A stretch of 64,000 nucleotides of DNA from Clostridia bacterium (GCA_017403155.1 JAFQOP010000014.1:57677-121676); one strand, 5' to 3'. Counted from the first letter of the stretch, positions 16,150 through 26,334 are shown. Numbers and translations are program-made. The notes: generated from the letters alone by a model not told the origin.

Positions 16150-17495
16150 TGCAGGACAAACCTACAATTAGAGTTATCGGTGCGGGGCTCGCAGGCTGCG
16201 AGGCGGCATATCAGGCAGCTAGGCTTGGCGCCTTCGTTGAGCTTTACGAGATGAAGCCGCACAAATTTTCGCCCGCTCACCACAGCCCCACCTTTGCCGA
16301 GCTTGTGTGCTCCAATTCCTTGCGCTCCAACGTAACCTCCAATGCAGTAGGCCTCCTCAAGGAGGAGCTAAAAAGAATGGGCTCTTTGATTATGGAGGCG
16401 GCATATGCTACCGAGGTTCCTGCGGGAAGCGCTCTGGCAGTAAACCGCGAGGATTTTTCGGCGTATATTACCGAAAGGATAAAATCAAATCCGAGCATCA
16501 GAGTCATAGAGGGCGAGGTAACCGATATTCCCGAGGACGGCATTACGGTCATCGCGACAGGACCGCTGACGAGCGATGCACTTGCGGAGCATATATCCGC
16601 GCTGACAGGCGGTGCAGAGCTTCATTTCTTTGACGCGGCGGCACCTATTATAGATTTTTCGAGCGTTGATATGTCACGTGCCTTTTTTGCCTCGCGTTAC
16701 GGCAAGGGCGAGCCTACGGACTATCTTAACTGTCCTATGACAGCAGAGGAGTACGATGTGTTTTACCGTGCACTTATTTCTGCAGAGGGTGCACCTCTGA
16801 AGGATTTTGATAGGGAGAGCCAGGCAGAGCCCACCGTTTTTGAGGGATGTATGCCCGTTGAGGTTATGGCAAAGCGCGGATATGACACTCTTCGGTTTGG
16901 ACCGATGAAGCCCGTTGGACTTCCGTGCCCCGATACGGGGGAGGACGCGTTTGCCACGGTGCAGCTTCGTCGCGAAAACAGAGAGGGCACGATGTATAAT
17001 ATAGTCGGCTTCCAGACGCATCTTACCTTTCCCGAGCAAAGGCGTGTTTTTAGAATGATACCGGGTCTTGAAAACGCAGAGTTCCTCAGATACGGTGTTA
17101 TGCACAGAAACACATATCTCAATTCCCCGGGATTTTTGACAAGCATTTATTCGGTTGCAAATAACCCCAACCTGTTCTTCGCAGGACAGATGACCGGTGT
17201 TGAGGGATATGTTGAGTCAACGTCCTCCGGCTTCGTTGCGGGAATAAACGCGGCACTGAGGGCGCTTGGCAGAGAGGCGGTTGTATTTCCTAGAGAATGC
17301 GAGATTGGTGCGCTTGCACACTACGTCAGTGAGGGCGGCGTCAGCTCCGACTTTCAGCCAATGAATGCTAACTTTGGAATAATTGCTCCGTTTGATAAGA
17401 AAATTAAAGGAGGAAAGAGAGTGAGAAACGAGGCATATGCAGAGCGCTCGCTTGAAATAATAGATACCCGTTTTTCATATCTTAAGAACTCATGA
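16149..17495 (+). CDS. trmFO: tRNA m5U54 methyltransferase TrmFO (folate/FAD dependent)
   Basis: Makes ribothymidine 54 in tRNA using methylenetetrahydrofolate and FADH2, the Gram-positive alternative to TrmA. An N-terminal FAD-binding motif VIGAGLAGCEAAYQAARLG is followed by ELVCSNSLRS and, near the end, by FFAGQMTGVEGYVESTSSG. At 448 residues it is full length. It is coupled to topA by TAATG and to plsX by ATGA, so all three are one translational unit. topA-trmFO is a conserved Firmicute pair. Confidence 0.97.
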   Translation: MQDKPTIRVIGAGLAGCEAAYQAARLGAFVELYEMKPHKFSPAHHSPTFAELVCSNSLRSNVTSNAVGLLKEELKRMGSLIMEAAYATEVPAGSALAVNREDFSAYITERIKSNPSIRVIEGEVTDIPEDGITVIATGPLTSDALAEHISALTGGAELHFFDAAAPIIDFSSVDMSRAFFASRYGKGEPTDYLNCPMTAEEYDVFYRALISAEGAPLKDFDRESQAEPTVFEGCMPVEVMAKRGYDTLRFGPMKPVGLPCPDTGEDAFATVQLRRENREGTMYNIVGFQTHLTFPEQRRVFRMIPGLENAEFLRYGVMHRNTYLNSPGFLTSIYSVANNPNLFFAGQMTGVEGYVESTSSGFVAGINAALRALGREAVVFPRECEIGALAHYVSEGGVSSDFQPMNANFGIIAPFDKKIKGGKRVRNEAYAERSLEIIDTRFSYLKNS

Positions 17496-18532
17496 GAATA
17501 ATAGTTGACGTAATGAGTGGCGACAACGCGCCGCTTGAGATAATAAAGGGTGCCGTTCTCGCAGCAGAGGAGTATGAGGCAACCATCGTTATGGTCGGAG
17601 ACGAGAACGTTATATCCGACATTTGCGTAAAAAATGATATAAAGCTTCCCGAGAATACAGAAATTGTAAACGCCGCCTCTGTAATCAGCATGGAGGATAA
17701 GCCCATGTCCGTTGTTCGTGACAAAAAGGATTCCTCGATGAGCGTAGGACTCCGTATGCTGGCAAACGGCGAGGGCGACGCCTTTGTAAGCGCGGGTAAT
17801 ACGGGTGCACTAGTAACGGGTGCGACTCTCATTGTGCGCCGTATCGTGGGTATAAACCGTCCTGCGATAGCCTCGGTGCTTCCCCTTGCCAATCCCGTCC
17901 TTCTTATGGACTCGGGCGCCAACCTTACCGTAACGTCGGACAACATCGTCCAGTTTGCGTTTATGGGTGCTAAGTATATGGAAAAGATATACGGCATAGA
18001 CCGTCCGAGAGTCGGTCAGCTTAATAACGGTACAGAGTATAATAAGGGAAACGAGCTTCAGGTTGAGTCATATCAGACTCTATCCGAGAGCGGACTGAAC
18101 TTTGTCGGCAACGTTGAATCCAAGGCTGTTCCGTTCGGTGTGTGCGACGTTCTTGTTTGCGACGGATACACGGGTAACATATTCTTAAAGAGCGTTGAGG
18201 GCATGGGAAAGTTCATGATGGATATTCTCAAGGACGTTCTTTATACCAACATAGCAACGCAGGTATCCGCCCTTACCATGAAGAGCAAGCTGCGCGATAT
18301 CAAGCATAGATTCGATTCCTCCGAGCACGGCGGCGCGCCTATCCTCGGTGTAACAAAGCCTGTAATAAAGGCGCACGGCTCGTCTGATGCCAACGCAATT
18401 AAAAATGCAATCAGGCAGGCCATTCACTTCGTTGATTCGGGTATCAACAAGGATATTATCAGCTTTGCGGCAGATTACGATGAGAAGAAGCTGCTCGCAG
18501 ATGCTGAAAAAATGTACGGAACAAGAGTGTAA
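17492..18532 (+). CDS. plsX: phosphate acyltransferase PlsX
   Basis: Converts acyl-ACP to acyl-phosphate, the first committed step of Gram-positive phospholipid synthesis. The N-terminal VDVMSGDNAPLEI and the SAGNTGALVTGATL loop are family hallmarks. GYTGNIFLKSVEG and the ending typical of the isopropylmalate-dehydrogenase-like fold complete it. At 346 residues it is normal. Many Firmicutes have fabD, fabG and acpP between plsX and rnc; here rnc follows 17 bases later, so those genes lie elsewhere or have moved. Confidence 0.96.
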   Translation: MRIIVDVMSGDNAPLEIIKGAVLAAEEYEATIVMVGDENVISDICVKNDIKLPENTEIVNAASVISMEDKPMSVVRDKKDSSMSVGLRMLANGEGDAFVSAGNTGALVTGATLIVRRIVGINRPAIASVLPLANPVLLMDSGANLTVTSDNIVQFAFMGAKYMEKIYGIDRPRVGQLNNGTEYNKGNELQVESYQTLSESGLNFVGNVESKAVPFGVCDVLVCDGYTGNIFLKSVEGMGKFMMDILKDVLYTNIATQVSALTMKSKLRDIKHRFDSSEHGGAPILGVTKPVIKAHGSSDANAIKNAIRQAIHFVDSGINKDIISFAADYDEKKLLADAEKMYGTRV

Positions 18533-18549
18533 GATTTAAAGGAGGATGT

Positions 18550-19263
18550 ATGTCGATAGGCAGAGAGCTCACAGAGCTGTACGGTATAATTGGATATTCC
18601 TTTCGTGATATATCGTATCTTGAAAACGCGATGACACACTCCTCCTATGCCAACGAGCGCCGCGGCAAGGGGATATATCCCTCTAATGAGAGACTTGAAT
18701 TTCTCGGAGATGCGGTGCTTGAAATGGTTATATCAGAGCATCTTTACGAGAACTTTGCTGGTAAAAGCGAGGGAACACTCACTAAAATGCGTCAGTATCT
18801 CGTATGCGAGAAGACCCTTGCCAAAATTGCAAATGAGATATCACTTGGAGAATTTCTGAACGTTGGGCGCGGCGAGGAGCTTACCGACTGCCGAAAAAGA
18901 CCAAAGGTGCTTGCAGACGCTCTGGAGGCACTTATTGCCGCAATATATCTCGATTCGGGCAGGTCGCTCGAATTTGCAGCTCGCTCGGTGATACTGTCCT
19001 TGTTCGGGGCTCAGATTGATAATTGCCCCGATATGCAGAAGGGCGATTTCAAGACCCTTTTGCAGCAGCTTGTTGAAAAGGATGGCGCGGCGCTCCTCGA
19101 ATACCGCGTAGTAAACGAGGAGGGACCGGAGCATGACAAGGTGTTTACCGTAGAGGCTCTTGTAAATAACAACGTCGTGGGCAAGGGAAGCGCTACCACC
19201 AAGAAGGATGCGGAGCAGCTTGCTGCAAGAGATGCGCTTGCTCTGTTTGGTATTTCCGTATGA
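18550..19263 (+). CDS. rnc: ribonuclease III
   Basis: Double-strand-specific endonuclease for rRNA and mRNA processing. The signature NERLEFLGDAVLEM with its metal-binding acidic residues lies near residue 45. The second acidic cluster (DALEALIAAIYLD) lies near 120. A dsRNA-binding domain occupies the last 70 residues (DFKTLLQQLVEK to AEQLAARDAL). The 237-residue length is standard. AAAGGAGG precedes the start. It overlaps the radical SAM gene by four bases and opens the rnc-smc-ftsY block. Confidence 0.97.
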   Translation: MSIGRELTELYGIIGYSFRDISYLENAMTHSSYANERRGKGIYPSNERLEFLGDAVLEMVISEHLYENFAGKSEGTLTKMRQYLVCEKTLAKIANEISLGEFLNVGRGEELTDCRKRPKVLADALEALIAAIYLDSGRSLEFAARSVILSLFGAQIDNCPDMQKGDFKTLLQQLVEKDGAALLEYRVVNEEGPEHDKVFTVEALVNNNVVGKGSATTKKDAEQLAARDALALFGISV

Positions 19264-20282
19264 GCCGACACGTAAATATTCCGGTCTTTATTCCTCACCT
19301 CGGCTGTCCTAACAGCTGTGTCTTCTGTAATCAAAGGAGCATTACGGGGGTCGGTGAATTTGACCCGGGCTCGGTACGCGACATAATTGAGGCAGCACTC
19401 GCCACGGTTGAGCCCGATGCGGAATGCGAGATCGCCTTCTTCGGTGGCTCGTTCACGGGAATTGATTACGACCTCATGATTTCTCTTCTGGAGATAGCAC
19501 ACAGCTACGTCGTCGCAGGAAGGGTAAGGTCGATAAGATGCTCGACACGTCCCGATTATATAGACGAAAAAATACTTGACACTCTTGAGAGGTATGACGT
19601 GAGAGTCATCGAGCTCGGACTCCAGAGCATGTCGGATGAGGTTCTCATGCAATCGAAGCGTGGGCATACCTCTGCCCGTGCCAGGCATGCGTGCGAGATG
19701 ATAACCTCCCGTGGTTTTTCTCTTGTCGGTCAGATGATGATAGGACTCCCGGGCTCTACCGCGGAGGACGAAAAAAATACTGCCGCGCTAATCGCTGAGT
19801 GCGGCGCCACAGCGGCGAGGATATATCCTACTGTCGTTTTTAAAGATACGGAGCTTGAATATATGACGTGCGCGGGAGAGTACGCTCCTCTCGGGCTCGA
19901 GGAAGCAATCGAACGCTCCGCGGCAGCATACGAGATATTAAGAGGTCACGGTGTAGACGTAATCCGAATAGGTCTATGCTCCTCGGAGAATCTGACCGGC
20001 GAGGATACCTATTTTGCAGGACCTAACCACCCCGCTATCGGAGAGCTGGTTAAAAACGAATATTTTTACAAAAGAATAAAAGAAGCAACGGAAAGGCTTG
20101 CCCCCTCCGCAGGAGAGAGCCTTACTGTTGCGGTCAATCCTTCGTCACTGTCGATGGCGATAGGTCAGAAAAAGAGAAATAAGGAGCGCCTTAGCCGTGA
20201 ATACCGAGGTGTCGGATTTGAATTCGTCGTAACGGACACGGTTGGCGCCTATGATATAATTGTTGAGATAAAAGGAGACTAA
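19260..20282 (+). CDS. radical SAM protein of the Elp3/HemN-like group
   Basis: Probable iron-sulfur S-adenosylmethionine radical enzyme. Cys16, Cys20 and Cys23 form the CxxxCxxC cluster motif in LGCPNSCVFCNQ. FFGGSFTGI is the GGE-like SAM-binding motif, and ELGLQSMSD and GQMMIGLPGST match the later strands of the HemN/Elp3 barrel. No acetyltransferase domain follows, so this is the short bacterial Elp3-like type of unknown substrate. It is translationally coupled to rnc and ends one base before smc, a placement seen in various Clostridia. A tRNA- or rRNA-related role is only a guess from that context. Confidence 0.88.
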   Translation: MSRHVNIPVFIPHLGCPNSCVFCNQRSITGVGEFDPGSVRDIIEAALATVEPDAECEIAFFGGSFTGIDYDLMISLLEIAHSYVVAGRVRSIRCSTRPDYIDEKILDTLERYDVRVIELGLQSMSDEVLMQSKRGHTSARARHACEMITSRGFSLVGQMMIGLPGSTAEDEKNTAALIAECGATAARIYPTVVFKDTELEYMTCAGEYAPLGLEEAIERSAAAYEILRGHGVDVIRIGLCSSENLTGEDTYFAGPNHPAIGELVKNEYFYKRIKEATERLAPSAGESLTVAVNPSSLSMAIGQKKRNKERLSREYRGVGFEFVVTDTVGAYDIIVEIKGD

Positions 20283-20283
20283 G

Positions 20284-23200
20284 ATGTATTTAAAATCGCT
20301 GGAGCTTCATGGTTTTAAATCCTTCCCGAACCGAACCGTGCTTACCTTTGAGCGTGGTGCGACTGTCATCGTCGGTCCTAACGGAAGCGGTAAGTCCAAC
20401 ATCTCCGACGCTATGCGTTGGGTTCTCGGTGAGCTTTCGAGTCGAAATATCCGAGGCACAAAGATGGAGGACGTTATATTCGGCGGTACAGACGAGCGCC
20501 GTCCAATGGGCTTTGCTGAGGTATCTGTAACCTTCGACAACACCGATCCCGAGAACCGACTCGACTCCGCCTATGATGAGGTAATAGTAACCCGTCGCTA
20601 CTTCCGTACGGGAGAGAGTGAATATCTTATCAACCGTCAGCCCTGCAGGCTTCGTGATATATACGAGCTCTTTATGAATACGGGTGTCGGCCGCGAGGGA
20701 TATTCTATCATCGGTCAGGGTAAAATCGCGGAAATCATTTCCAAGAAGAGTGACGAGCGCCGCAGCATCTTTGAGGAGGCGGCGGGTATATCCAAGTACA
20801 GACACAGAAAAGAGGAAACCGAGCGTAAGCTTAAGCAAACGCAGGACAATCTCGACCGTGTAAAGGATATTCTTTCCGTGCTTGAGGCGCGAGTCGGTCC
20901 TCTTGAGAAGGAGGCAGAGAAGGCGCGCAAGGGTCTTGCGATATATGAGGAAAAGAAGAGAGCAGACGTTGCACTCTGGCTCTATGATACAGAGCAGGTA
21001 AAGAAGGATATCGACGAGGCAGAGCGCGCGTGGCGCCTTGCACAGCATGAGCTTGAGATAATTGACCAGATAATGGCCGATCTTGACGCACAGGAGAATG
21101 CTCTGTACGAGAAGGTGCAGGAGAACAAGGAGCTCTCGAACAGTCTTACCAACGAGATGATCGAGTCCAACCAGCGCCTCGGTGCACTTAATACCGCACT
21201 TCTTACCGCAGATTCGGACTATGCGCATTCCGCAGAGATGATAGAGCAGTGCCGAATCAGAATTGACGAGCTCGACGGACAGATAAAGACTCTTACGGAT
21301 AACAAATCCACACATGAGGAGAAGAAGGGCGAATTTGAGAGAGCACTTGCCGAGCTGATGGACAAGAGGCTCGAGCTTCTTTCCGAGCAGCAGCGCCTTA
21401 CCGATAGAATAGAGGAGATACGGCATGCCCTTGACGAGGCTCTTGACGAGCTTACGGTAGAGGAGGGAACTTCTTCCAGCCTTCAGGTCAGAATCGGTGT
21501 CCTCAAGAGCTCCAGTGTAAACGATAGCACAAAGAGCGAGGATATCGAGCGTGAGATTGCGGAATATGAACGCCGCGAGGCAGAGCTCAAGGCAGAGGCA
21601 GAGCGCTGCGAGGAGGCAACTGCCGACTTCAAGGAGCAGATAAGCGAAAAGGAAGAAACAATAACCGAGTGCAATGAGAAAATTGCCTCTCTCTCCGAGG
21701 AGAAGGAGCAGATATCCGAAAGCCTCAACGCGCTCAAGCTCGAGCGCGACACCTACGTGCATAAGGCGGACGTCCTCCAGAGAATGAACGACCAGCTCGA
21801 GGGCTATCAGGAGAGCACCAAGTTCGTTATGCGCGAGTACAAGCTAGGCAACCTCACAGGCGGCAAGGTGCACGGACCTCTTTCCTCGCTTATAAACGTT
21901 GATAAGCAATACATAACCGCGATTGAGGCGACGCTCGGTCCGAGCATTTCCAATATAGTGGTTGATAACGAGGAGGTTGCTAAGTCAGCGATACGCGCAC
22001 TCAAGCGCGCTAACGCGGGTAGAGCCACCTTCTATCCCATAACCGCTATCAGATCCTCCAGCGAAAACGAGGAGATCAGAGAAGCGAAGAAGATGGTGGG
22101 CTTTGTCGGTCGTGCAGATACTCTCGTAAAGTGTGACGATCGCTATCGCTCGATAGTAGAATGGCTTCTTCTTCGTACAGTTGTATTTGACAATATCGAT
22201 AACGCAACGGAGGCTGCAAAAAAGCTCCGTTACCGTGTGAAAATCGTCACCCTCGACGGTCAGCTCATCGGCTCGGGCGGTTCGTTCACGGGTGGTAGCG
22301 CAAAGAGAGACAGCGGACTTCTTACCCGTCTTGCTGAGATTGCAAGCCTGCGCGAGAAGGCTGATGCGGTTGCAAAGAAGATAAGCGAAACCGAGGAGGC
22401 TATCTCCGAGATAACAAGCGAGCTTGCCGAGGTGCGTGAGACACTTGAGATGGCAGAGCAGGACAAGGAGCTTCTCTTTGCACTCTCTCGCTCGCAGTTT
22501 GCCGCTCTCGACAGTGCAAATGCAAAATATGAGGCAAATAAAAACATTCTTGATAAGCTTAAATACGACTACGATAGCCTTGTTGGACAGAGCTCCGAGG
22601 CGCGTGAGGAGGTAAAGCGCCTGGAGGGCGAATACCGTGCGGCGCTTGAGCGCATCGAGGCGCTCCGTTCCCATAGAACAAAGCTCGGTGCAGAGATGGG
22701 CGAGCTTGACGAGAAGTGTGACGAGCTCTCATCCGGTGCCAACGAGATATTCATCTCTATCACCGAGGTGCGTAAGGATGCCGAAAACGTTCAGCAGCTC
22801 ATCGATGATCTCGACCTTCGAATCCGCGAGCTTGAGAGCAGCAAATCTCTCCAGCAGATAAAGATAGACGACCTTACCTTCAAGAGGGATAATATCGACT
22901 CGGTCAAGGCAGAGAACAAGGCTGAATATGAGGCTCTCCAGGCGCGCATCGAGGAGCTTATGCGCCTTCGTAACGATGCTGACAAGGAAGGCGATGAGTT
23001 TACCATCCAGCTTCGTAACGTCAGACAAAATAAGGACGAAAAGAGCAAGAGCAGAATAGTTGTACACGATCATACCGTAAGGAGCGAAACCAAGTATAAT
23101 TCTCTTCTCGAGAAGCAGGACAAGCTCGGACATCAGCTGCTCGACGAGTATGAGATTACCTATCAGCAGGCGATAGAGCTCGAATATCCTCCCGTAACGG

Positions 23201-23895
23201 CAGAAAACCGCGACGAGGTTGCCGCAATCCAGACCTCCTGCAAGAACAGACTCCGTGCACTCGGCAACTATAACCCCGGTGCAATTGAGGAATATGCAGA
23301 GGTAAAGGTGCAGTACGACGAGCTTAATACGCAGTATACCGACCTTACCAGCTCTTTCGAGGAGCTCACGGGCATTATTGCGAGAATCGAGAGCGAGATG
23401 CGTACGAGCTTTGTCAGCGCCTTTGAGGCAATAAACCATAACTTTGGTATTACCTTCAAGGAGCTGTTCGGAGGCGGTAATGCAGAGCTTCTGCTCACCG
23501 ACCCCGAGGACGTTCTTACCTCGGGAATTGAGATAAAGGCGGCACCTCCCGGAAAGATCATAAAGAGCCTTGCTCTTCTTTCGGGTGGCGAGCAGTCCTT
23601 TGTTGCGATAGCACTGCTTTTCGCTATACTGAAGGTTAATCCTACACCGTTCTGTATCCTCGACGAGATCGAGGCTGCACTAGATGAGGTAAACGTATTC
23701 CGCTTTGGCGAGTATATCAAGCGCTTTGACGACGGCACTCAGTTTATTCTCATCACTCACCGTAGAGGAACGATGGAAATCGGTGACCGACTGTACGGTG
23801 TAACGATGCCTCAGAGAGGTATCTCGCAGGCAATCGAGCTTAACGTAGACGAAATCGAAGGAAAACAAAAGGAGCTTTTAGATGGGGTTCTTTGA
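20284..23895 (+). CDS. smc: chromosome segregation ATPase Smc
   Basis: Condensin core that partners ScpA and ScpB (also encoded here). The N-terminal head has Walker A GPNGSGKS at residues 31-38. Long heptad-rich coiled coils flank the hinge, which is recognisable around GKVHGPLSSLINVD to about residue 665. The C-terminal head has the signature LSGGEQSFVAIALLF and Walker B FCILDEIEAALD. The signature has QSF where most Smc proteins have KAL or RAL. At 1203 residues the length is typical. It overlaps ftsY by 14 bases. Confidence 0.98.
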   Translation: MYLKSLELHGFKSFPNRTVLTFERGATVIVGPNGSGKSNISDAMRWVLGELSSRNIRGTKMEDVIFGGTDERRPMGFAEVSVTFDNTDPENRLDSAYDEVIVTRRYFRTGESEYLINRQPCRLRDIYELFMNTGVGREGYSIIGQGKIAEIISKKSDERRSIFEEAAGISKYRHRKEETERKLKQTQDNLDRVKDILSVLEARVGPLEKEAEKARKGLAIYEEKKRADVALWLYDTEQVKKDIDEAERAWRLAQHELEIIDQIMADLDAQENALYEKVQENKELSNSLTNEMIESNQRLGALNTALLTADSDYAHSAEMIEQCRIRIDELDGQIKTLTDNKSTHEEKKGEFERALAELMDKRLELLSEQQRLTDRIEEIRHALDEALDELTVEEGTSSSLQVRIGVLKSSSVNDSTKSEDIEREIAEYERREAELKAEAERCEEATADFKEQISEKEETITECNEKIASLSEEKEQISESLNALKLERDTYVHKADVLQRMNDQLEGYQESTKFVMREYKLGNLTGGKVHGPLSSLINVDKQYITAIEATLGPSISNIVVDNEEVAKSAIRALKRANAGRATFYPITAIRSSSENEEIREAKKMVGFVGRADTLVKCDDRYRSIVEWLLLRTVVFDNIDNATEAAKKLRYRVKIVTLDGQLIGSGGSFTGGSAKRDSGLLTRLAEIASLREKADAVAKKISETEEAISEITSELAEVRETLEMAEQDKELLFALSRSQFAALDSANAKYEANKNILDKLKYDYDSLVGQSSEAREEVKRLEGEYRAALERIEALRSHRTKLGAEMGELDEKCDELSSGANEIFISITEVRKDAENVQQLIDDLDLRIRELESSKSLQQIKIDDLTFKRDNIDSVKAENKAEYEALQARIEELMRLRNDADKEGDEFTIQLRNVRQNKDEKSKSRIVVHDHTVRSETKYNSLLEKQDKLGHQLLDEYEITYQQAIELEYPPVTAENRDEVAAIQTSCKNRLRALGNYNPGAIEEYAEVKVQYDELNTQYTDLTSSFEELTGIIARIESEMRTSFVSAFEAINHNFGITFKELFGGGNAELLLTDPEDVLTSGIEIKAAPPGKIIKSLALLSGGEQSFVAIALLFAILKVNPTPFCILDEIEAALDEVNVFRFGEYIKRFDDGTQFILITHRRGTMEIGDRLYGVTMPQRGISQAIELNVDEIEGKQKELLDGVL

Positions 23896-24799
23896 TAAAC
23901 TGAAAAAAGGTCTAACGAAGACCAAAAATGCAATTCTCGGTACGATAGATAATATCGTGAAGAGCTTCCGACACGTTGATGAGGACCTCTTTGAGGAGCT
24001 TGAGGAGGCGCTTATCTCCGCGGATATAGGTGTATATACAACCGAGGAAATACTTGACAGACTCCGTGAGCTTGTCAAGGAGGAAAATATAAAGGAGCCC
24101 GAGGACGTAAAGACAGAGCTCCTAAAGATTCTTCGCGAGATGGTGGGTGAGCATCAGCCGCTCAACCTTTTCACAAAACCGTCGGTTATACTTGTAATAG
24201 GTGTAAACGGCGTGGGAAAGACCACCTCAATCGGAAAAATTTCAGCAGAGCTCAAGTCTCAGGGCAAAAAGGTTGTTGTTGCGGCGGCGGATACCTTCCG
24301 TGCCGCAGCGGCAGAGCAGCTCACCGTATGGTGTGACAGAGCAGGTGTCGATATAATTAAGCAGGCTGCAGGAGCTGACCCTGCATCAGTAGTTTTTGAT
24401 GCTATAGGTGCGGTTAAGAGCCGAGGAGCCGACGTGCTTATTATTGATACCGCAGGAAGACTTCATAACAAGAAGAACCTTATGGACGAGCTTGCAAAGA
24501 TAGACAGAGTGATAAGCCGCGAGCTTCCCGAGAGCGCAAAGGAGACTCTCCTTGTTCTTGATGCAACAACGGGACAGAATGCAGTCCTCCAGGCAAAGGA
24601 ATTCAAGGAGGCATCCAAGATAACCGGTCTTGTTCTTACCAAGCTTGACGGCACCGCAAAGGGCGGTATAGTTCTTTCTATCAAGCAGGAGCTTGGAATC
24701 CCCGTTAAATTCATCGGTATAGGCGAGCAGATCGACGATATGAAGCCCTTTGATGCAGAGGAGTTTGCCGCCGCACTTTTTGAAAAGGAAACAGTATGA
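23882..24799 (+). CDS. ftsY: signal recognition particle receptor FtsY
   Basis: SRP receptor GTPase delivering ribosome-nascent chain complexes to the translocon. The acidic A domain is almost absent; the N domain (from [13 protein letters not shown]) starts directly, then the G domain with G1 [20 protein letters not shown], the G3 motif DTAGRLHNK and the G4 motif [10 protein letters not shown]. At 305 residues it is of the short Firmicute type. The GGAG-type site lies inside the end of smc. It overlaps yhbY by four bases. Confidence 0.97.
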   Translation: MGFFDKLKKGLTKTKNAILGTIDNIVKSFRHVDEDLFEELEEALISADIGVYTTEEILDRLRELVKEENIKEPEDVKTELLKILREMVGEHQPLNLFTKPSVILVIGVNGVGKTTSIGKISAELKSQGKKVVVAAADTFRAAAAEQLTVWCDRAGVDIIKQAAGADPASVVFDAIGAVKSRGADVLIIDTAGRLHNKKNLMDELAKIDRVISRELPESAKETLLVLDATTGQNAVLQAKEFKEASKITGLVLTKLDGTAKGGIVLSIKQELGIPVKFIGIGEQIDDMKPFDAEEFAAALFEKETV

Positions 24800-25083
24800 T
24801 TACCAGTAAACAAAGAGCATATCTCCGCTCTCTATCTCAGAGCCTTGACACCATCTTTCAGATAGGAAAGGGCGGAGTAACGGAGGAGATATGCACTCAA
24901 ATTGACAATGCACTCGAGGCAAGAGAGCTTATAAAGGCACGTGTTCTTGATAACAGCGGATATTCCGCGCGCGAGGCTGCTGGTGAGATAGCCGATGCCA
25001 TTGGCTGTGAGGTAGTATCTTGCGTGGGTAGCAAATTCGTGCTTTATAAGGAATCAAAAAAGAAAAAGAGGATAGAGCTTTGA
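24796..25083 (+). CDS. yhbY: YhbY family RNA-binding protein (CRM domain)
   Basis: A 95-residue CRM-domain protein associated with 50S assembly. The start [14 protein letters not shown], the IGKGGVTEEI loop (the GKxG RNA-binding turn is the family hallmark) and the ending VGSKFVLYKESK are all as expected. It is coupled to ftsY by ATGA and to nadD by TGATG. In most Firmicutes it is next to yqeH or nadD, so this position upstream of nadD-yqeK fits. Confidence 0.95.
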   Translation: MITSKQRAYLRSLSQSLDTIFQIGKGGVTEEICTQIDNALEARELIKARVLDNSGYSAREAAGEIADAIGCEVVSCVGSKFVLYKESKKKKRIEL

Positions 25084-25679
25084 TGCGCGTTGGCATCTTC
25101 GGCGGTACCTTCAATCCGCCGCACGTGGGTCACGTCAGGGCAGCGGAGAGCTTCGCACGAGAGGCTGTGCTGGATAAGCTGTTGATTATTCCTGCCGCAT
25201 CTCCTCCGCACAAGGAGTATTCGGGCACTGTCAGTGCCGAGGAGCGTCTGGAAATGTGCCGCCTTGCATTCTCGCACATAGAATGTGCCGAGGTTTCTGA
25301 CCTTGAGATACTTCGCGGAGGCCGAAGCTATACGGTAGATACCCTCACAGCACTCGCCAAGGAGGGCGTTGAACTTTATTTTCTGTGCGGCACGGATATG
25401 TTCCTTACTATGGATAGCTGGTATATGCCGGAAAAGATATTTTCTCTTTCCAAAATTGCCTACATTCGCCGCGAAGATGATGCCGAGAATATGCAAAAGC
25501 TCAAGGATGCTGCACTCCGCTATGCCGACAAATACGGTGCAGAGTGCCTCTGTATTGATGCCGAGGTAACGGAAATATCCTCGACCGAGATAAGAGAGAG
25601 CCTTGCTGAGGGAAATGATTGCTCACTGATTCCTCAGTCTGTGCTCGGTTATATCAAAGAAAGGGGACTTTATAAATGA
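25083..25679 (+). CDS. nadD: nicotinate-nucleotide adenylyltransferase
   Basis: Forms deamido-NAD from nicotinate mononucleotide and ATP. GGTFNPPHVGH contains the GxFxPxHxGH nucleotidyltransferase motif, and ISSTEIRESL is the ISSTxIR motif near the C-terminus. The 198-residue length is normal. The ATG overlaps the yhbY stop (TGATG); a TTG one codon earlier is possible but less likely. It is followed by yqeK with ATGA overlap, a widely conserved pair, as is rsfS a little downstream. Confidence 0.96.
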   Translation: MRVGIFGGTFNPPHVGHVRAAESFAREAVLDKLLIIPAASPPHKEYSGTVSAEERLEMCRLAFSHIECAEVSDLEILRGGRSYTVDTLTALAKEGVELYFLCGTDMFLTMDSWYMPEKIFSLSKIAYIRREDDAENMQKLKDAALRYADKYGAECLCIDAEVTEISSTEIRESLAEGNDCSLIPQSVLGYIKERGLYK

Positions 25680-26287
25680 CGGTAGAGCAGTTAACCTATG
25701 AGTTAAAAAAGAAATTAAGCCCCAAGCGCTTTATGCATACTCTAGCTGTGCGCGATACAGCTCTTTATCTCGGTCACTTTATACTCCCCGACGCACTGTC
25801 AGAGCTTGAGTGGGCGGCACTTCTGCACGATGTGGCAAAGGAGCTGACGCCCGAGGAGCAAATAGACCTGCTTGGCGCAGATTATGACAATCTTACTGAT
25901 GCGGAAAAAGCGGCACCGCTTGTTTATCACGCCTATACCGCACCAAAGATTATCAAAAGAGATTATCCCACCCTTGCCACCGACAGAGTTCTCAGCGCGG
26001 TTTTTAAGCATACAACTCTCGACGAGGATGCAACCATCTTCGACGAAATCATCTTCATTGCCGATTATATTGAGCCTAATCGCACACTAAAGGGTGCGAT
26101 TGACACGCGTGACTATCTGCTTAGAGCAATCAGCGATAACAGAGACGAATCAATACACGCTCTCCACCGTGCGTGTCTGATGTCGCTGGATAACACACTC
26201 GCATACCTCGCCTCTACATCGCACGCACCCGTTGAGCGTAGCTTAAGGGCGAGAGACTTCTTGATTGACAAAATAAAGAATTACTAA
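25676..26287 (+). CDS. yqeK: HD-domain hydrolase YqeK (symmetrical Ap4A hydrolase type)
   Basis: Family members hydrolyse diadenosine tetraphosphate to ADP. The HD-domain metal residues are visible: His in RFMHTLAV, the HD pair in AALLHDVAKEL, and later His/Asp residues in FKHTT and IADYIEPNR. At 203 residues the length fits. It is translationally coupled to nadD. The enzymatic assignment follows characterised YqeK proteins; the sequence shows only the HD fold. Confidence 0.93.
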   Translation: MTVEQLTYELKKKLSPKRFMHTLAVRDTALYLGHFILPDALSELEWAALLHDVAKELTPEEQIDLLGADYDNLTDAEKAAPLVYHAYTAPKIIKRDYPTLATDRVLSAVFKHTTLDEDATIFDEIIFIADYIEPNRTLKGAIDTRDYLLRAISDNRDESIHALHRACLMSLDNTLAYLASTSHAPVERSLRARDFLIDKIKNY

Positions 26288-26334
26288 AATCTCCTTTTGT
26301 GCACAAACTACTCTTTAAAGAGAGGTTTTTGCAT

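Noticed and set aside
20290-21762. Minus-strand open frame of 490 codons
   Set aside because: Antisense to smc, rich in Leu and Cys as expected for the complement of coiled-coil codons; no motif or ribosome binding site.
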